Below the pieces are notes generated by a model. It was not told the origin of the DNA. It was given only the letters and a program-made list of their open reading frames with translations, and ran no database searches. A program made the translations under genes and the position numbers. A DNA stretch of 43,276 nt, taken from assembly GCF_000239295.1 (NCBI RefSeq), contig NZ_JH417666.1:1-43276 (forward strand). The letters run 5' to 3'. Shown here in pieces: positions 14,052 to 23,611 of this stretch (its first letter is position 1; the number at the start of each line of letters is the position of its first letter). This DNA is from Flavonifractor plautii ATCC 29863. Lineage in GTDB: Bacteria > Bacillota > Clostridia > Oscillospirales > Oscillospiraceae.

Positions 14052-15035
14052 TCAATGCACGCCGGTGAGGGCGCGCATGACCTCATAGGTGTGCTGATCC
14101 AGACTCTTGGTCATCTGGAGGGCCTCGGTGATGTCATAGTCCACATAGTTCTCCCCCTGAAGGGCCACCACCCGGCAGGTCTTGCCCTCGGCCAGCAGGC
14201 GCACCGCCTCATAACCCATGTAGGTAGCGGTGATCCGGTCGCGGGAGGAGGGGGAGCCGCCCCGCTGGATGTGTCCCAGCACAGTGACCCGGGTATCCAG
14301 GGCGGTAGCCTCCTCGATGACCTTGCCGATGGAGTAGGCGCCGCCCTCTACGCCCTCGGCCACGATGATCATGAAGTGGGTACGGCCGGCCAGACGGGCC
14401 CGGCGGATGGGCTCCAGCAGGTCGGCTTCATAGTCCACAGGGTGCTCCGGGACGATCACGGCAGTAGCGCCGCAGGCCACGCCCACGGTAAGGGCCAGAT
14501 GGCCCGCCCGGTGGCCCATGACCTCCACCACGGAACAGCGCTCGTGAGACTGCATGGTGTCCCGCAGCTTGTCGATGGACTCCAGCGCGGTGTTGCAGGC
14601 GGTGTCATAGCCGATGGTATAGCTGGAACAGGCAATGTCGTTGTCAATGGTGCCGGGAATGCCCACAACGGAAAGTCCTCTCTTGGCCAGGCAGAGCAAG
14701 CCGCTGAAGGTACCATCGCCGCCGATGCCCACTAGGGCGTCCAGCCCCAGCATCTTGCAGGTAGCCACCGCCCTCTCCTGGCCAGCAGGGGTTTTGAACT
14801 CCTCACTGCGGGCGGAGTAGAGCATGGTGCCGCCCCGACGGGACAAGTCGCTTACGCTCTCAAAGGTCAGCTTGGTGAAATCGCCGTTGATCAGACCGTG
14901 GTAGCCCCGGCGGATGCCCACACATTCAATCCCCATGTGCAGAGAGGTACGCACCACTGCCCGGATGGCGGCATTCATACCAGGGGCATCGCCCCCGCTG
15001 GTAAACACGCCGATGCGGCGTACTGCTTTTTCCAT
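14052..15035 (-). CDS. pfkA: ATP-dependent 6-phosphofructokinase
   Basis: PfkA phosphorylates fructose 6-phosphate with ATP, the committed glycolytic step. The 327-residue protein has the ATP-type signatures GGDGT (105-109) and PGTIDND (127-133), the N-terminal FTSGGDAPGMNAAIR and the substrate segment MGHRAGHLAL. Its length is typical of bacterial group I enzymes. The ATG at 15035 sits 9 nt after AGGAGG; an in-frame TTG two codons upstream is less likely. It lies 16 bp downstream of purB, as its second gene. Its presence beside a PPi-PFK gives the cell two routes for the same step. Confidence 0.95.
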   Translation of the reverse strand: MEKAVRRIGVFTSGGDAPGMNAAIRAVVRTSLHMGIECVGIRRGYHGLINGDFTKLTFESVSDLSRRGGTMLYSARSEEFKTPAGQERAVATCKMLGLDALVGIGGDGTFSGLLCLAKRGLSVVGIPGTIDNDIACSSYTIGYDTACNTALESIDKLRDTMQSHERCSVVEVMGHRAGHLALTVGVACGATAVIVPEHPVDYEADLLEPIRRARLAGRTHFMIIVAEGVEGGAYSIGKVIEEATALDTRVTVLGHIQRGGSPSSRDRITATYMGYEAVRLLAEGKTCRVVALQGENYVDYDITEALQMTKSLDQHTYEVMRALTGVH

Positions 15036-15051
15036 ATTCAATATCCTCCTC

Positions 15052-16488
15052 TTAAACCTTCAGTTCCGTCTCTTTGCCCTGTAGGGCGGCAGCATAGCGC
15101 TCCAACACGGGCTGGACATCGTGAGCAAGGAAATCCTCCACCTGCTGCGGGCAGCGCCCAATATAGCGGGCCGGCTCCAAATGGGCGGTCAGCTCCTCCC
15201 GGCTCAGCATGGAGAAGGCCGGGTCGGCGGCGATGAGCTCAATCAGGTTGTTGCTAAGGCCACAGTCCTTTACGTTGGCTCCTGCCTCCTGGGAGAGCAC
15301 GCGGATACGCTCGTGGAGCTCTTGCCGGTTGCCGCCCCGCTTCACAGCGTCCATCAGGATGTTCTCACTGGCCATGAAGGGCAACTCCTCCCGCACGTGG
15401 CGCTCGATCACTTTCTCATGGACCACCAGTCCTCCGGCCACGTTGGCATAGATGCTCAGAATGGCATCCACCGCCAGGAAAGCCTCGGGCACGGACAGAC
15501 GCTTGTTGGCCGAGTCGTCCAGAGTACGCTCGAACCACTGGGCGGAGGCGGTGACCGCAGGGTTGACCGCGTCGGCCATCACATAGCGGGCCAGGGCGCA
15601 GATGCGCTCGCAGCGCATGGGATTGCGCTTGTAGGGCATGGCGGAGGAACCGATCTGGTTTTTCTCAAAGGGCTCCTCCACCTCCTTCAGGTGGCAGAGC
15701 AGGCGCAGATCGGTGGCGAACTTGCTGGCAGACTGGGCAATGCCGGAGAGGGTGGACAACACCGCATAGTCCATCTTGCGGGAATAGGTCTGACCCGAAA
15801 CGGGCACCACGGCGTCGAAGCCCATCTCGGCGGCGATCTTCCGCTCCAGCGCCCGGCATTTCTCATGGTCTCCCTCGAACAGCTCCAGGAAGGATGCCTG
15901 AGTGCCGGTGGTGCCCTTGCTGCCCAGCAGCTTCAGAGAGGCGATGCGGTGCTCCACCTCCTCCAGATCCATCAGCAGCTCGTTCATCCAGAGGGTGGCC
16001 CGCTTCCCCACCGTCACCAGTTGAGCGGGCTGGAAGTGGGTGAAGCCCAGGGTAGGCAGGGCCTTGTACTGCTCCGCGAACTCCGCCAGGCGGGCCAGCA
16101 CCTGTACCAGCTTGTCGCGCACCAGCAGAAGGGCCTCCCGCATGAGGATCACGTCGGTGTTGTCCCCCACATAGCAGCTCGTGGCTCCCAGGTGGATGAT
16201 GGGCATAGCTTTGGGGCACGCCTCGCCATAGGTGTGGACGTGTGCCATCACGTCGTGGCGGAGCTTCTTTTCATACGCCGCGGCTTTGTCGTAGTCAATG
16301 TCGGTGAGGTGGGCCTCCAGCTCGTCCACCTGCTCCTGGGTCACCGGCAGTCCCAGCTCCATCTCGGCCCGGGCCAGGGCGACCCACAGGCGGCGCCAGG
16401 TGGAAAATTTCTTGTCGGGCGAAAAGATATACTGCATCTCGTCGCTGGCGTAGCGGGAGGACAGCGGGCTCTCATAACGGTCGTGCAT
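15052..16488 (-). CDS. purB: Adenylosuccinate lyase
   Basis: PurB removes fumarate from SAICAR and adenylosuccinate in purine synthesis. The 478-residue sequence carries the fumarase/aspartase-superfamily signature [15 protein letters not shown] (the mobile catalytic-Ser loop), the [13 protein letters not shown] segment and [16 protein letters not shown], which includes the catalytic His. Length matches the longer PurB group. The ATG at 16488 follows AGAGG. It leads an operon with pfkA (16-bp gap) and the TIGR04076 gene, so purine and glycolytic flux genes share a transcript. Confidence 0.96.
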   Translation of the reverse strand: MHDRYESPLSSRYASDEMQYIFSPDKKFSTWRRLWVALARAEMELGLPVTQEQVDELEAHLTDIDYDKAAAYEKKLRHDVMAHVHTYGEACPKAMPIIHLGATSCYVGDNTDVILMREALLLVRDKLVQVLARLAEFAEQYKALPTLGFTHFQPAQLVTVGKRATLWMNELLMDLEEVEHRIASLKLLGSKGTTGTQASFLELFEGDHEKCRALERKIAAEMGFDAVVPVSGQTYSRKMDYAVLSTLSGIAQSASKFATDLRLLCHLKEVEEPFEKNQIGSSAMPYKRNPMRCERICALARYVMADAVNPAVTASAQWFERTLDDSANKRLSVPEAFLAVDAILSIYANVAGGLVVHEKVIERHVREELPFMASENILMDAVKRGGNRQELHERIRVLSQEAGANVKDCGLSNNLIELIAADPAFSMLSREELTAHLEPARYIGRCPQQVEDFLAHDVQPVLERYAAALQGKETELKV

Positions 16489-16522
16489 GCAAAGACCTCT
16501 TTCTCCTCAGATTTCACTGGCT

Positions 16523-16551
16523 AGAATATCATAAAACGGGGGCGGACACAA
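16523..16551 (-). promoter_or_regulatory. Possible purB promoter inside the aspartate aminotransferase terminator
   Basis: On the minus strand TTGTGT (16546-16551), 17-bp spacer and TATTCT (16523-16528) fit a weak SigA promoter. It overlaps the terminator hairpin at 16533-16569. Without it purB would depend on readthrough. Confidence 0.35.
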
Positions 16552-16569
16552 GTTCCGCCCCCTGTTTTT
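16533..16569 (-). terminator. Intrinsic terminator of the aspartate aminotransferase gene
   Basis: A GGGGGCGGA/TCCGCCCCC stem with a 6-nt loop is followed on the minus strand by GTTTTATG. The plus side carries T5 as well. Confidence 0.85.
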
Positions 16570-16576
16570 GCCGTTG

Positions 16577-17767
16577 TCATTCCGCCAAAAATTTTTCCAG
16601 ACGGTCCAGGCCCTCTTTGATATTTTCCATAGAAGTGGCGTAGGACCAGCGGACGAAGTTGGGCGCTCCGAAGCCGGAGCCAGGTACCACCGCCACCAGG
16701 CCGTACTTCAGGAAGGCGTCGGCGAACACGTCGTCATTGGTGATCTCCACCCCGTGAATGGTCTTGCCGAGAAGCTGCTCCAGGTTCATCATCACATAGA
16801 ACGCCCCCTCCGGCTGGATGCAGCTCACGCCGGGGATGGCGTTCATCCGCTCCACAATGTAGTTGCGGCGCTGCTCAAAGGCCTGGCGCATGGTCTCAAT
16901 CTCCGCCTGGGAACCGGAGAGGGCCACGGCGGCGGCCCTCTGGGAGATGGCCACCGGAGAACCGGTGGAGTGGCTGACGTAATTGGCCATCACCTTGGCG
17001 ATGACGTCGTTGGCGCAGGCGTAACCGATGCGCCAGCCGGTCATGGCGTATGCCTTGGATACGCCGTTGACCAGGATGGTGCGCTCCTTGGCGTCGGCGC
17101 TGAGGGAGGCGAAGCTGGTGAAGGTGCGGCCGTCGTAGGCCAGGCAGGCGTAGATCTCGTCGGAAATCACATAAATATCCGCCTGGGTACACACAGCGGC
17201 GATGGCCTCCAGCTCCTCCCGGTCGTACATCATGCCGGTTGGGTTGGAGGGATTGTTGAGCAGAATGGCCTTGGTCCTGGGGGTGATGGCGGCAGAGAGC
17301 TTTTCCGCTGTCAGCTTGAAGTGTTCTGCCTCGGTGGCGGTCACAACCACCGGCACGCCGCCCACCATCTTGATGAGCTCAATGTAGCTCACCCAGTAGG
17401 GCGCCGGCAGAATGACCTCGTCACCGGGGTTGACCACTGCCCGCAAAGCCAGGTAGACCAAGTGCTTGGCGCCGCTGCTCACCACCACTTGGCTGGGCTT
17501 GTACTCCAGTCCGTAGTCGGCCTTCATGCGGCCGCACACCGCCTGACGCAGCTCCACCGTGCCGGCTGCGGGGGGATAGCGGGTGACGTTCTGCTCAATG
17601 GCCGCAATGCCGGCTGCCTTGATGTTGTCAGGGGTGTTGAAGTCGGGCTCCCCCGCTCCGAAGCCGATCACATCCACACCGTCGGCCTTCATCTGCTTGA
17701 ACATGGCGTCGATAGCCATGGTGGTGGAGGCCTGTACGGCCGATGCAATCCTGGACAGCTCTTTCAC
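16577..17767 (-). CDS. aspC: Aspartate aminotransferase (class I/II PLP enzyme)
   Basis: This 396-residue fold-type I aminotransferase probably converts aspartate and 2-oxoglutarate to oxaloacetate and glutamate; the subgroup (Ib, AspB/AspC-like) can also accept aromatic substrates. Visible are GAGEPDFNTP, the PLP-contacting NPSNPTG, SDEIY, the Schiff-base lysine in VNGVSKAYAMTGWRIGY, and a terminal substrate-Arg segment (NFVRWSYA). The start is GTG at 17767 after GGGAGCG. It is a single transcription unit with a strong promoter (17803-17831) and a terminator. Confidence 0.92.
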   Translation of the reverse strand: MKELSRIASAVQASTTMAIDAMFKQMKADGVDVIGFGAGEPDFNTPDNIKAAGIAAIEQNVTRYPPAAGTVELRQAVCGRMKADYGLEYKPSQVVVSSGAKHLVYLALRAVVNPGDEVILPAPYWVSYIELIKMVGGVPVVVTATEAEHFKLTAEKLSAAITPRTKAILLNNPSNPTGMMYDREELEAIAAVCTQADIYVISDEIYACLAYDGRTFTSFASLSADAKERTILVNGVSKAYAMTGWRIGYACANDVIAKVMANYVSHSTGSPVAISQRAAAVALSGSQAEIETMRQAFEQRRNYIVERMNAIPGVSCIQPEGAFYVMMNLEQLLGKTIHGVEITNDDVFADAFLKYGLVAVVPGSGFGAPNFVRWSYATSMENIKEGLDRLEKFLAE

Positions 17768-17802
17768 TGAAATCGCTCCCTTGTACTTTAAAATCGTATT
17801 TT

Positions 17803-17831
17803 ATTATATGCGGCTTTGCGACGTTTTGCAA
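17803..17831 (-). promoter_or_regulatory. SigA promoter of the aspartate aminotransferase gene
   Basis: On the minus strand TTGCAA (17826-17831), 17-bp spacer, TATAAT (17803-17808): near consensus. The start codon lies about 36 bp downstream of the -10. Confidence 0.8.
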
Positions 17832-17841
17832 GTCCTTAATC

Positions 17842-17884
17842 CTAAAAATGCAAAATCGGCGCCTGCCGACTGGCAGACGCCGAT
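17842..17884 (-). terminator. Intrinsic terminator after the ECF S-component gene
   Basis: On the minus strand ATCGGCG-CTGCC pairs with GGCAG-CGCCGAT (17855-17884) with one mismatch and is followed by TTTTGCATTTTTAGG. Confidence 0.85.
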
Positions 17885-17888
17885 AAAC

Positions 17889-18500
17889 TCAGGAGTGGCT
17901 CCGGGCGCTGACCACGCGGACAATCACCGTGCTGAGCACCAGGTTAATCAACAGTTCCAGAACAAAATTGATGCTGACCATAGTAAAGATCATATAAGTA
18001 ATGACCGTCTGCCCAGCACCGGTGGCCCATGCCTCCAAATAGGTCGGGAACAGGAAAAACAGACCCAGCAGGAACAGGCCGGTATTGACCACCGGGCTGA
18101 CGATGCCAGCGGCAATGGAGCCGCCCAGCATACGACCGCTGCTGTGGGATTTGCCGCCCCAGGCGATGGCCCGATAGACCAGGCCGGCAGCCAGACCGGC
18201 CAGGATGCCCTTGCCCAAGCAGACCAAGGCGGTCAGGAAGGGATTGGCATTCCACAGGATCGCTCCACCGGGGTCCCAGCCCAAAATGCAGGCCAACAAT
18301 ACGACGGCACCGAATACCCCGCCCAGGCACGCGCCTGCCTTCGGGCCGTACAGGGCCGCGCCGATCAGGATCGGCGCCAGGGCCAGCGTGATGGTGAAGG
18401 GGCCGAACTTGACAAAACTGGCGACTACCTGCAGGACAACAATAATGGCCGTCATCAGGGCCAGTCCGGTCAGGCGTCTGGTCTTTTCGCTTGCTCTCAT
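17889..18500 (-). CDS. panT: ECF transporter S component, probably for pantothenate
   Basis: The 203-residue protein has about six hydrophobic segments and the layout of an ECF substrate-binding S component: an N-terminal LALMTAIIVVLQVVASF helix, the FGPFTITLALAPILIGAALYGPKAGACLGGVFG stretch and a GGSIAAGIVSPVVNTGLF helix. S components capture a vitamin and share the EcfAA'T energising module encoded elsewhere. Pantothenate is inferred because the gene follows coaX (pantothenate kinase) on the same strand 100 bp away; the sequence alone does not fix the substrate. The ATG at 18500 has only a modest AGGCGG site. No other ECF gene is in the window. Confidence 0.78.
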   Translation of the reverse strand: MRASEKTRRLTGLALMTAIIVVLQVVASFVKFGPFTITLALAPILIGAALYGPKAGACLGGVFGAVVLLACILGWDPGGAILWNANPFLTALVCLGKGILAGLAAGLVYRAIAWGGKSHSSGRMLGGSIAAGIVSPVVNTGLFLLGLFFLFPTYLEAWATGAGQTVITYMIFTMVSINFVLELLINLVLSTVIVRVVSARSHS

Positions 18501-18582
18501 ATGAAATTACCGCCTGCTGCCGCTCCTTACCTGGAAGGATGCAGCGCAATTTATTTACCCACGGCAGACAGCCGTTGAGTAC

Positions 18583-18606
18583 AAAAAATGGCGTGGCCGG
18601 TCACGC
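18583..18606 (-). terminator. Weak terminator or attenuator after coaX
   Basis: A short GCGTG/CACGC stem overlapping the coaX stop is followed by CATTTTTTG on the minus strand. The five-base stem suggests partial termination, letting some transcripts continue into the S-component gene. Confidence 0.4.
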
Positions 18607-19389
18607 TTTCCGGTACTTTTTTGCGTTTTTCTGGTAGAGCAAATAAAGTCCGGTCATGATCAGATCGGCGTCATATTGAATGGGACGCTTGCAGTAGCGC
18701 AGAATCCGAGGGGCATTTCCGCCGGTGGCCACGGTGGTGACGCTTTGGCCTATGCTCTCCTCAATGCGCTCCAGCATCCCGTCCACCATGCTGGCGTGTC
18801 CGTAGAGCACGCCGGAGCGCATGGCCTCCTCTGTGGTGTGGCCCATGAGGCCCACCGGGGAGGCGGTTTCAATGGAGATAGGCGGAAGAGCGGCCGCCCG
18901 CTCCGACAGAGCGTCCAGCGCCAGGGCCAGCCCCGGCATAATGATGCAGCCCTCGTATACGCTGCCTACAATGAGGGACAAAGAGGTGGCCGTACCCATG
19001 TCCACCATGACAATGGGGCTTGGATATTTGGCGATCGCCGCCACCGAAGAGGCCACGATGTCACTGCCCAACTGGTTGTGGATCTCGGCCTTGATGTTCA
19101 AACCGGTCCTGATGCCAGGGCCCACCACCATGGGGGGGATGCCGGTCAGGCGGGCGATGGCATCGGTGAAGATGGTAGTCAGCGGCGGAACGACGCTGGA
19201 GAGGATGGCCCCGTCTACCGTGCACGCATCCGCCCCATAGAGCTGAAAGACGCCCAGGAGCTCGATGGCGCACTGATCCCGGGTCTTGCTGCGGGAGGTC
19301 TCCAGCAGGGCGCGGAACAATAACTCCCCTGTACCGTTGAACAGGCCGACCGTCGTATTGGAATTGCCCACGTCTACCGCCAGAATCAT
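18601..19389 (-). CDS. coaX: Type III pantothenate kinase
   Basis: CoaX phosphorylates pantothenate, the first step of coenzyme A synthesis; the type III enzyme is not feedback-inhibited by CoA. The 262-residue protein has the ASKHA-fold phosphate motif DVGNSNTTVG (6-15), the PGIRTGLNIK segment, the VMVDMGTATSLSLI motif and ATGGNAPRIL. The ATG at 19389 follows GGAGGGGG; seven in-frame codons upstream lie on the ribosome-binding site and are excluded. It is followed by an ECF S component, giving an uptake-plus-phosphorylation pair. Confidence 0.95.
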   Translation of the reverse strand: MILAVDVGNSNTTVGLFNGTGELLFRALLETSRSKTRDQCAIELLGVFQLYGADACTVDGAILSSVVPPLTTIFTDAIARLTGIPPMVVGPGIRTGLNIKAEIHNQLGSDIVASSVAAIAKYPSPIVMVDMGTATSLSLIVGSVYEGCIIMPGLALALDALSERAAALPPISIETASPVGLMGHTTEEAMRSGVLYGHASMVDGMLERIEESIGQSVTTVATGGNAPRILRYCKRPIQYDADLIMTGLYLLYQKNAKKYRKA

Positions 19390-19421
19390 AACATATCCCC
19401 CTCCCCACAAATATTTTTATT

Positions 19422-19451
19422 ATTATAGCAATAAATACAGCGAAAGATCAA
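19422..19451 (-). promoter_or_regulatory. SigA promoter of coaX
   Basis: On the minus strand TTGATC (19446-19451), 18-bp spacer, TATAAT (19422-19427). Confidence 0.7.
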
Positions 19452-19468
19452 GCTGGTATCTGCTGTTC

Positions 19469-19954
19469 CTACCCCTTTTCGGAGCTTGGAACTGTGTTCA
19501 GGAGTTTGGTCAAGTCTCCTATGGAGGCACCCATTTTGACCGAAACCTCCTCCATAGTCATGCCGGAAGCCAGAAAACGGCGGATTACCATCCCCATGTC
19601 CTCCCCCACTTCAATGAGGTGCCCATCTGGATCGTAAAAGCGTGCCACCCGCTGGCCCCAGTCGTGTTCGATGATGCCGCCAAGCCGTTCTATACCCGGA
19701 TAGGCATCCAGCTTTTCAATAAATCCATCAAAATCCGTCTCTTCAAAGACCAATTCCATATTGTTGGGCTTTTTCCGCACGTGCATACTCGGCACTCCAA
19801 TTAGCCAGTCAAAATCCTGTTGCAGCGCCAGCCCACAGGTAAAGGCAATATTTCTCCCGTAATCCTGGGCCACCTCCAGACCAAACAATTCCTGATAAAA
19901 CGCTTTTGCAGCGTGAATGTCCCTGACAGACAGAAGTGCGCAGATATATTTCAT
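19469..19954 (-). CDS. VOC-family (glyoxalase/bleomycin-resistance-like) protein
   Basis: The 161-residue protein has a vicinal-oxygen-chelate fold in residues 1-110: it opens with MKYICALLSVRDIHAAKAFY and ends the domain with RVARFYDPDGHLIEVGEDM, where the last Glu is a usual metal ligand. A C-terminal helical extension of about 45 residues (RRFLASGMTMEEVSVKMGAS) is reminiscent of a small helix-turn-helix and is not part of the basic VOC fold. The substrate is unknown. The coding sequence is visibly lower in GC than its neighbours, suggesting recent arrival. The ATG at 19954 follows GAGAGGGG. It has its own promoter. Confidence 0.85.
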   Translation of the reverse strand: MKYICALLSVRDIHAAKAFYQELFGLEVAQDYGRNIAFTCGLALQQDFDWLIGVPSMHVRKKPNNMELVFEETDFDGFIEKLDAYPGIERLGGIIEHDWGQRVARFYDPDGHLIEVGEDMGMVIRRFLASGMTMEEVSVKMGASIGDLTKLLNTVPSSEKG

Positions 19955-19988
19955 TGGTTTGTTCCCCTCTCCGTTACAAGATAGAGCC

Positions 19989-20017
19989 AGTATACCATAT
20001 GAAGTGGGCAAACACAA
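19989..20017 (-). promoter_or_regulatory. SigA promoter of the VOC gene
   Basis: On the minus strand TTGTGT (20012-20017), 17-bp spacer, TATACT (19989-19994). It begins at the edge of the leuB terminator. Confidence 0.65.
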
Positions 20018-20018
20018 G

Positions 20019-20048
20019 AAACAGGGCAGCCTTTTGGCTGCCCTGTTT

Positions 20049-20049
<1 letters not shown>
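20019..20049 (-). terminator. Intrinsic terminator of leuCDB
   Basis: AAACAGGGCAGCC pairs with GGCTGCCCTGTTT around a TTTT loop and directly touches the leuB stop codon. On the minus strand it is followed by CTTGTGTTTG. Confidence 0.85.
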
Positions 20050-21124
<1,075 letters not shown>

Positions 21125-21128
<4 letters not shown>

Positions 21129-21610
21129 TTCGCCGCACCTCTCGCCTTCAGGGATTTGAGCAGGCCGCCGTTGTCCACGATGCCCTGGACGAAGGCGGGA
21201 AGGGGCGCGGCCTGATAGGTCTTGCCGGTGGTCTCGTCGGTGATCACGCCGGTACCGAAGTCCACGCTCACCGTGTCGCCGGCCTGAATGCCCTCCGCCG
21301 CCTCGGCGCACTCCAGAATGGGAAAGCCGATGTTGATGGCGTTGCGGTAGAAGATGCGGGCGAAGGAGGGCGCGATGACGCACTTGACGCCGCAGGCCTT
21401 GATGGCCAGGGGGGCGTGCTCCCGGGAGGAGCCGCAGCCGAAGTTGGCCCCAGCCACGATGATGTCGCCCGGCTCCACGGTGGAGGCGAAGCCGGCGTCG
21501 ATGTCCTCCATACAGTGGGAGGCCAGGGACTTTTCATCGGGGGCGTTGAGATACCGGGCGGGAATGATTACGTCGGTATCCACGTTGTCGCCGTATTTGT
21601 AAACCTTCAT
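21125..21610 (-). CDS. leuD: 3-isopropylmalate dehydratase, small subunit
   Basis: LeuD is the swivelling domain that completes isopropylmalate isomerase with LeuC. The 161-residue protein has the aconitase-swivel signature [14 protein letters not shown] and an N-terminal [17 protein letters not shown], in the short form typical of archaeal- and clostridial-type enzymes. It lies between leuC (15-bp gap) and leuB (4-bp overlap), so all three are one operon. Confidence 0.95.
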
Positions 21611-21625
21611 TGCCTTACACCTCCA

Positions 21626-22885
21626 TCAGAGCTTGCGGGGATCCGCCACACAGCCCGCCACGGCGGACGCGGCGGCCACCGCGGGGTTGGCCAGGATGAT
21701 CTCGGAGCTGACGGGGCCCATGCGGCCCACGAAGTTGCGGTTTGTGGTGGAGATGGCCCGCTCCCCGTCGGAGAGCACGCCCATGTGGCCGCCCAGGCAG
21801 GGGCCACAGGTGGGGGTGGACACGGCACAGCCAGCCTCGATAAAGGTCTGGATCAGCCCCTCGGCCATGGCGTCCAGGGTGATCTGCTGGGTGGCGGGGA
21901 TGACGATGCAGCGCACTCCGGCGGCCACTTTGCGGCCCTTGAGCACTGCCGCGGCCTGGCGGAGATCCTCCAGACGGCCGTTGGTGCAGGAGCCGATCAC
22001 CACCTGGTCAATGTGGGTGCCCGCCGCCTGATCCACGGTGCGGGTGTTGGAGGGCAGGTGCGGCAGGGCAACCGTGGGCTGGAGGGTATCCAGATCGATG
22101 ACCACCTCCCGCTCGTACTCGGCGTCGGCATCGGGCTCCACGGCCTCCCAGGCGCGGGTGACCCGGCCGTCCAGATAGGCCCGGGTCTTGTCGTCCACGG
22201 GAAAGATGCCGTTCTTGGCCCCGGCTTCAATGGCCATGTTGGCGATGGTGAAGCGGTCGTCCATGGACAGGGAGGCTACCCCTTTCCCGCCGAACTCCAG
22301 GGACTTGTAAAGGGCGCCGTCCACGCCGATGGTGCCGATCAGGTGGAGGATCACGTCCTTGCCGGATACACAGGGCTGGAGTTTGCCCTTGAGGGTGACC
22401 TTGATGGCGGAGGGGATGCGGAACCAAGCCAGCCCCGTGGCCATGCCCGCGGCCATATCGGTGGAGCCCACGCCGGTGGAGAACATGTTCACCGCGCCGT
22501 AGGTGCAGGTGTGGGAGTCGGCGCCGATCATGGCCTCGCCGGGGGCGGTCAGGCCCTGCTCGGGCAGGAGGGCGTGCTCTACACCCATGCAGCCCACATC
22601 GTAGAAATGGGTGATGTCAAAGCGCTTGGCGAACTCCCGTACCTGGGCGCAGAGCTGGGCGGCCTTGATATCCTTGCAGGGGGTGTAGTGATCCAGAACC
22701 AGCGCGATCTTTTCCCGGTCGAACACCTGGGTCAGCCCCGCCTTGTTGAACTCGGCGATGGCCACCGGGGTGGTGATATCGTTGCCCAGCACCAGATCCA
22801 GCTTGCCCTCCACCAGCTGGCCGGGGACAACATGCTCCAGGCCGGCGTGCCTGGCCAGGATCTTTTGAGTCATGGTCATTCCCAT
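21626..22885 (-). CDS. leuC: 3-isopropylmalate dehydratase, large subunit
   Basis: LeuC isomerises 2- to 3-isopropylmalate with a [4Fe-4S] cluster. The 419-residue length marks the archaeal/clostridial class rather than the longer LeuC of enterics. Cluster-binding cysteines are visible in [13 protein letters not shown] and [13 protein letters not shown], and the active-site [19 protein letters not shown] and [11 protein letters not shown] blocks are present. The ATG at 22885 follows AAGGAGG by 9 nt. The leader to the divergent regulator is only about 100 bp, too short for a T-box, so control may come from that regulator. Confidence 0.95.
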   Translation of the reverse strand: MGMTMTQKILARHAGLEHVVPGQLVEGKLDLVLGNDITTPVAIAEFNKAGLTQVFDREKIALVLDHYTPCKDIKAAQLCAQVREFAKRFDITHFYDVGCMGVEHALLPEQGLTAPGEAMIGADSHTCTYGAVNMFSTGVGSTDMAAGMATGLAWFRIPSAIKVTLKGKLQPCVSGKDVILHLIGTIGVDGALYKSLEFGGKGVASLSMDDRFTIANMAIEAGAKNGIFPVDDKTRAYLDGRVTRAWEAVEPDADAEYEREVVIDLDTLQPTVALPHLPSNTRTVDQAAGTHIDQVVIGSCTNGRLEDLRQAAAVLKGRKVAAGVRCIVIPATQQITLDAMAEGLIQTFIEAGCAVSTPTCGPCLGGHMGVLSDGERAISTTNRNFVGRMGPVSSEIILANPAVAAASAVAGCVADPRKL

Positions 22886-22934
22886 GGTTGGGTGCCTCCT
22901 TTTTATTTCAGTGGCACCAGAATAGCATGGCCCC

Positions 22935-22964
22935 TTGCCAAAAGAATGTAAAGCGTGTTACAAT
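22935..22964 (+). promoter_or_regulatory. Promoter of the Crp/Fnr-type regulator with an internal palindrome
   Basis: TTGCCA (22935-22940), 18-bp spacer and TACAAT (22959-22964) form the promoter. A perfect TGTAA-N6-TTACA palindrome (22947-22962) covers the spacer and most of the -10. Its 5-6-5 geometry is that of Crp/Fnr-superfamily operators (Crp itself prefers TGTGA-N6-TCACA). Repressive autoregulation by the gene's own product, and perhaps control of divergent leuC, is inferred. Confidence 0.65.
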
Positions 22965-22987
22965 TGACCAAACAGGAGGTGAACGCA

Positions 22988-23611
22988 ATGGCGCAGGACC
23001 ACATCTGGGCGCCGCTGGCGGAGGGGCAGCCCACCCACCATCGAGAGCCGGGGCAGATGATCTATTTACAGGACACGGAGGCCGCGCAGTTTTACTATAT
23101 CCTCACCGGAACGGTGAAGTGCTTTATCAGCTCTCCCGACGGGGACGAGCGCACCCTGGCCCTCCACCACGGCGGGGAGCTCATCGGCGAGGCGTCCTTC
23201 TTTGACCGGCAGCCACGGGTCTCCTCCGCCGTGGCGGTCACCCCGTGCGAGCTGATCTCGGTGAACCGGCAGCATCTGGAGGCGGTGTTTGCCCGCCGGC
23301 CGGACCTGGCCATCTCCATGCTGGAGTATCTGGCCCGCACGGTGCGCCTGCTCTCTGGCCATGTAGACAGCGCCTTTTTGCAGGCGGACAAGCGCATCGC
23401 CCGCCATCTGCTGGCCCTCGAGCCGGACGCCAGGGGTCTGCTCCACTGTACCCATGAGGAGATCGGCTCCTCTGTGGGGGTGAGCCGGGTAACGGTGAGC
23501 CGGGTGCTGGGGGACTTCGACCGACGGGGCTGGGTGGAGACCGGCTATAAGAGCCTGAAGCTCTGCAACCGGCAGGCGATTGCGGATTTTCTGACCGAGG
23601 GGGTGGGGTGA
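22988..23611 (+). CDS. Crp/Fnr-family transcriptional regulator
   Basis: The 207-residue protein has an N-terminal cyclic-nucleotide-binding-like beta-roll (about 15-125: YYILTGTVKCFISSPDGDE, then GELIGEASFFDRQPR), a long dimerisation helix (SMLEYLARTVRLLSGHVDSA) and a C-terminal winged helix (CTHEEIGSSVGVSRVTVSRVL). There is no Fnr-type N-terminal cysteine cluster, and the cAMP-contact Arg-Ser pair of E. coli Crp is not evident, so the effector is unknown. The ATG at 22988 follows a perfect AGGAGGTGA. It diverges from leuC and overlaps the next gene by GTGA. Confidence 0.92.
   Translation: MAQDHIWAPLAEGQPTHHREPGQMIYLQDTEAAQFYYILTGTVKCFISSPDGDERTLALHHGGELIGEASFFDRQPRVSSAVAVTPCELISVNRQHLEAVFARRPDLAISMLEYLARTVRLLSGHVDSAFLQADKRIARHLLALEPDARGLLHCTHEEIGSSVGVSRVTVSRVLGDFDRRGWVETGYKSLKLCNRQAIADFLTEGVG

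Noticed and set aside
16568-17770. 400-codon plus-strand frame opposite the aspartate aminotransferase
   Set aside because: It covers the same bases as a protein with all class I aminotransferase motifs and reads as low-complexity Gly/His/Val.
21416-22951. Long plus-strand open frame antisense to leuC and leuD
   Set aside because: His/Gly-rich translation with no domain; exact shadow of conserved leuCD.
22886-22987. T-box or leucine leader attenuator before leuC
   Set aside because: The intergenic region is about 100 bp and shared with a divergent promoter; no stem series, T-box motif or Leu-codon peptide is visible.
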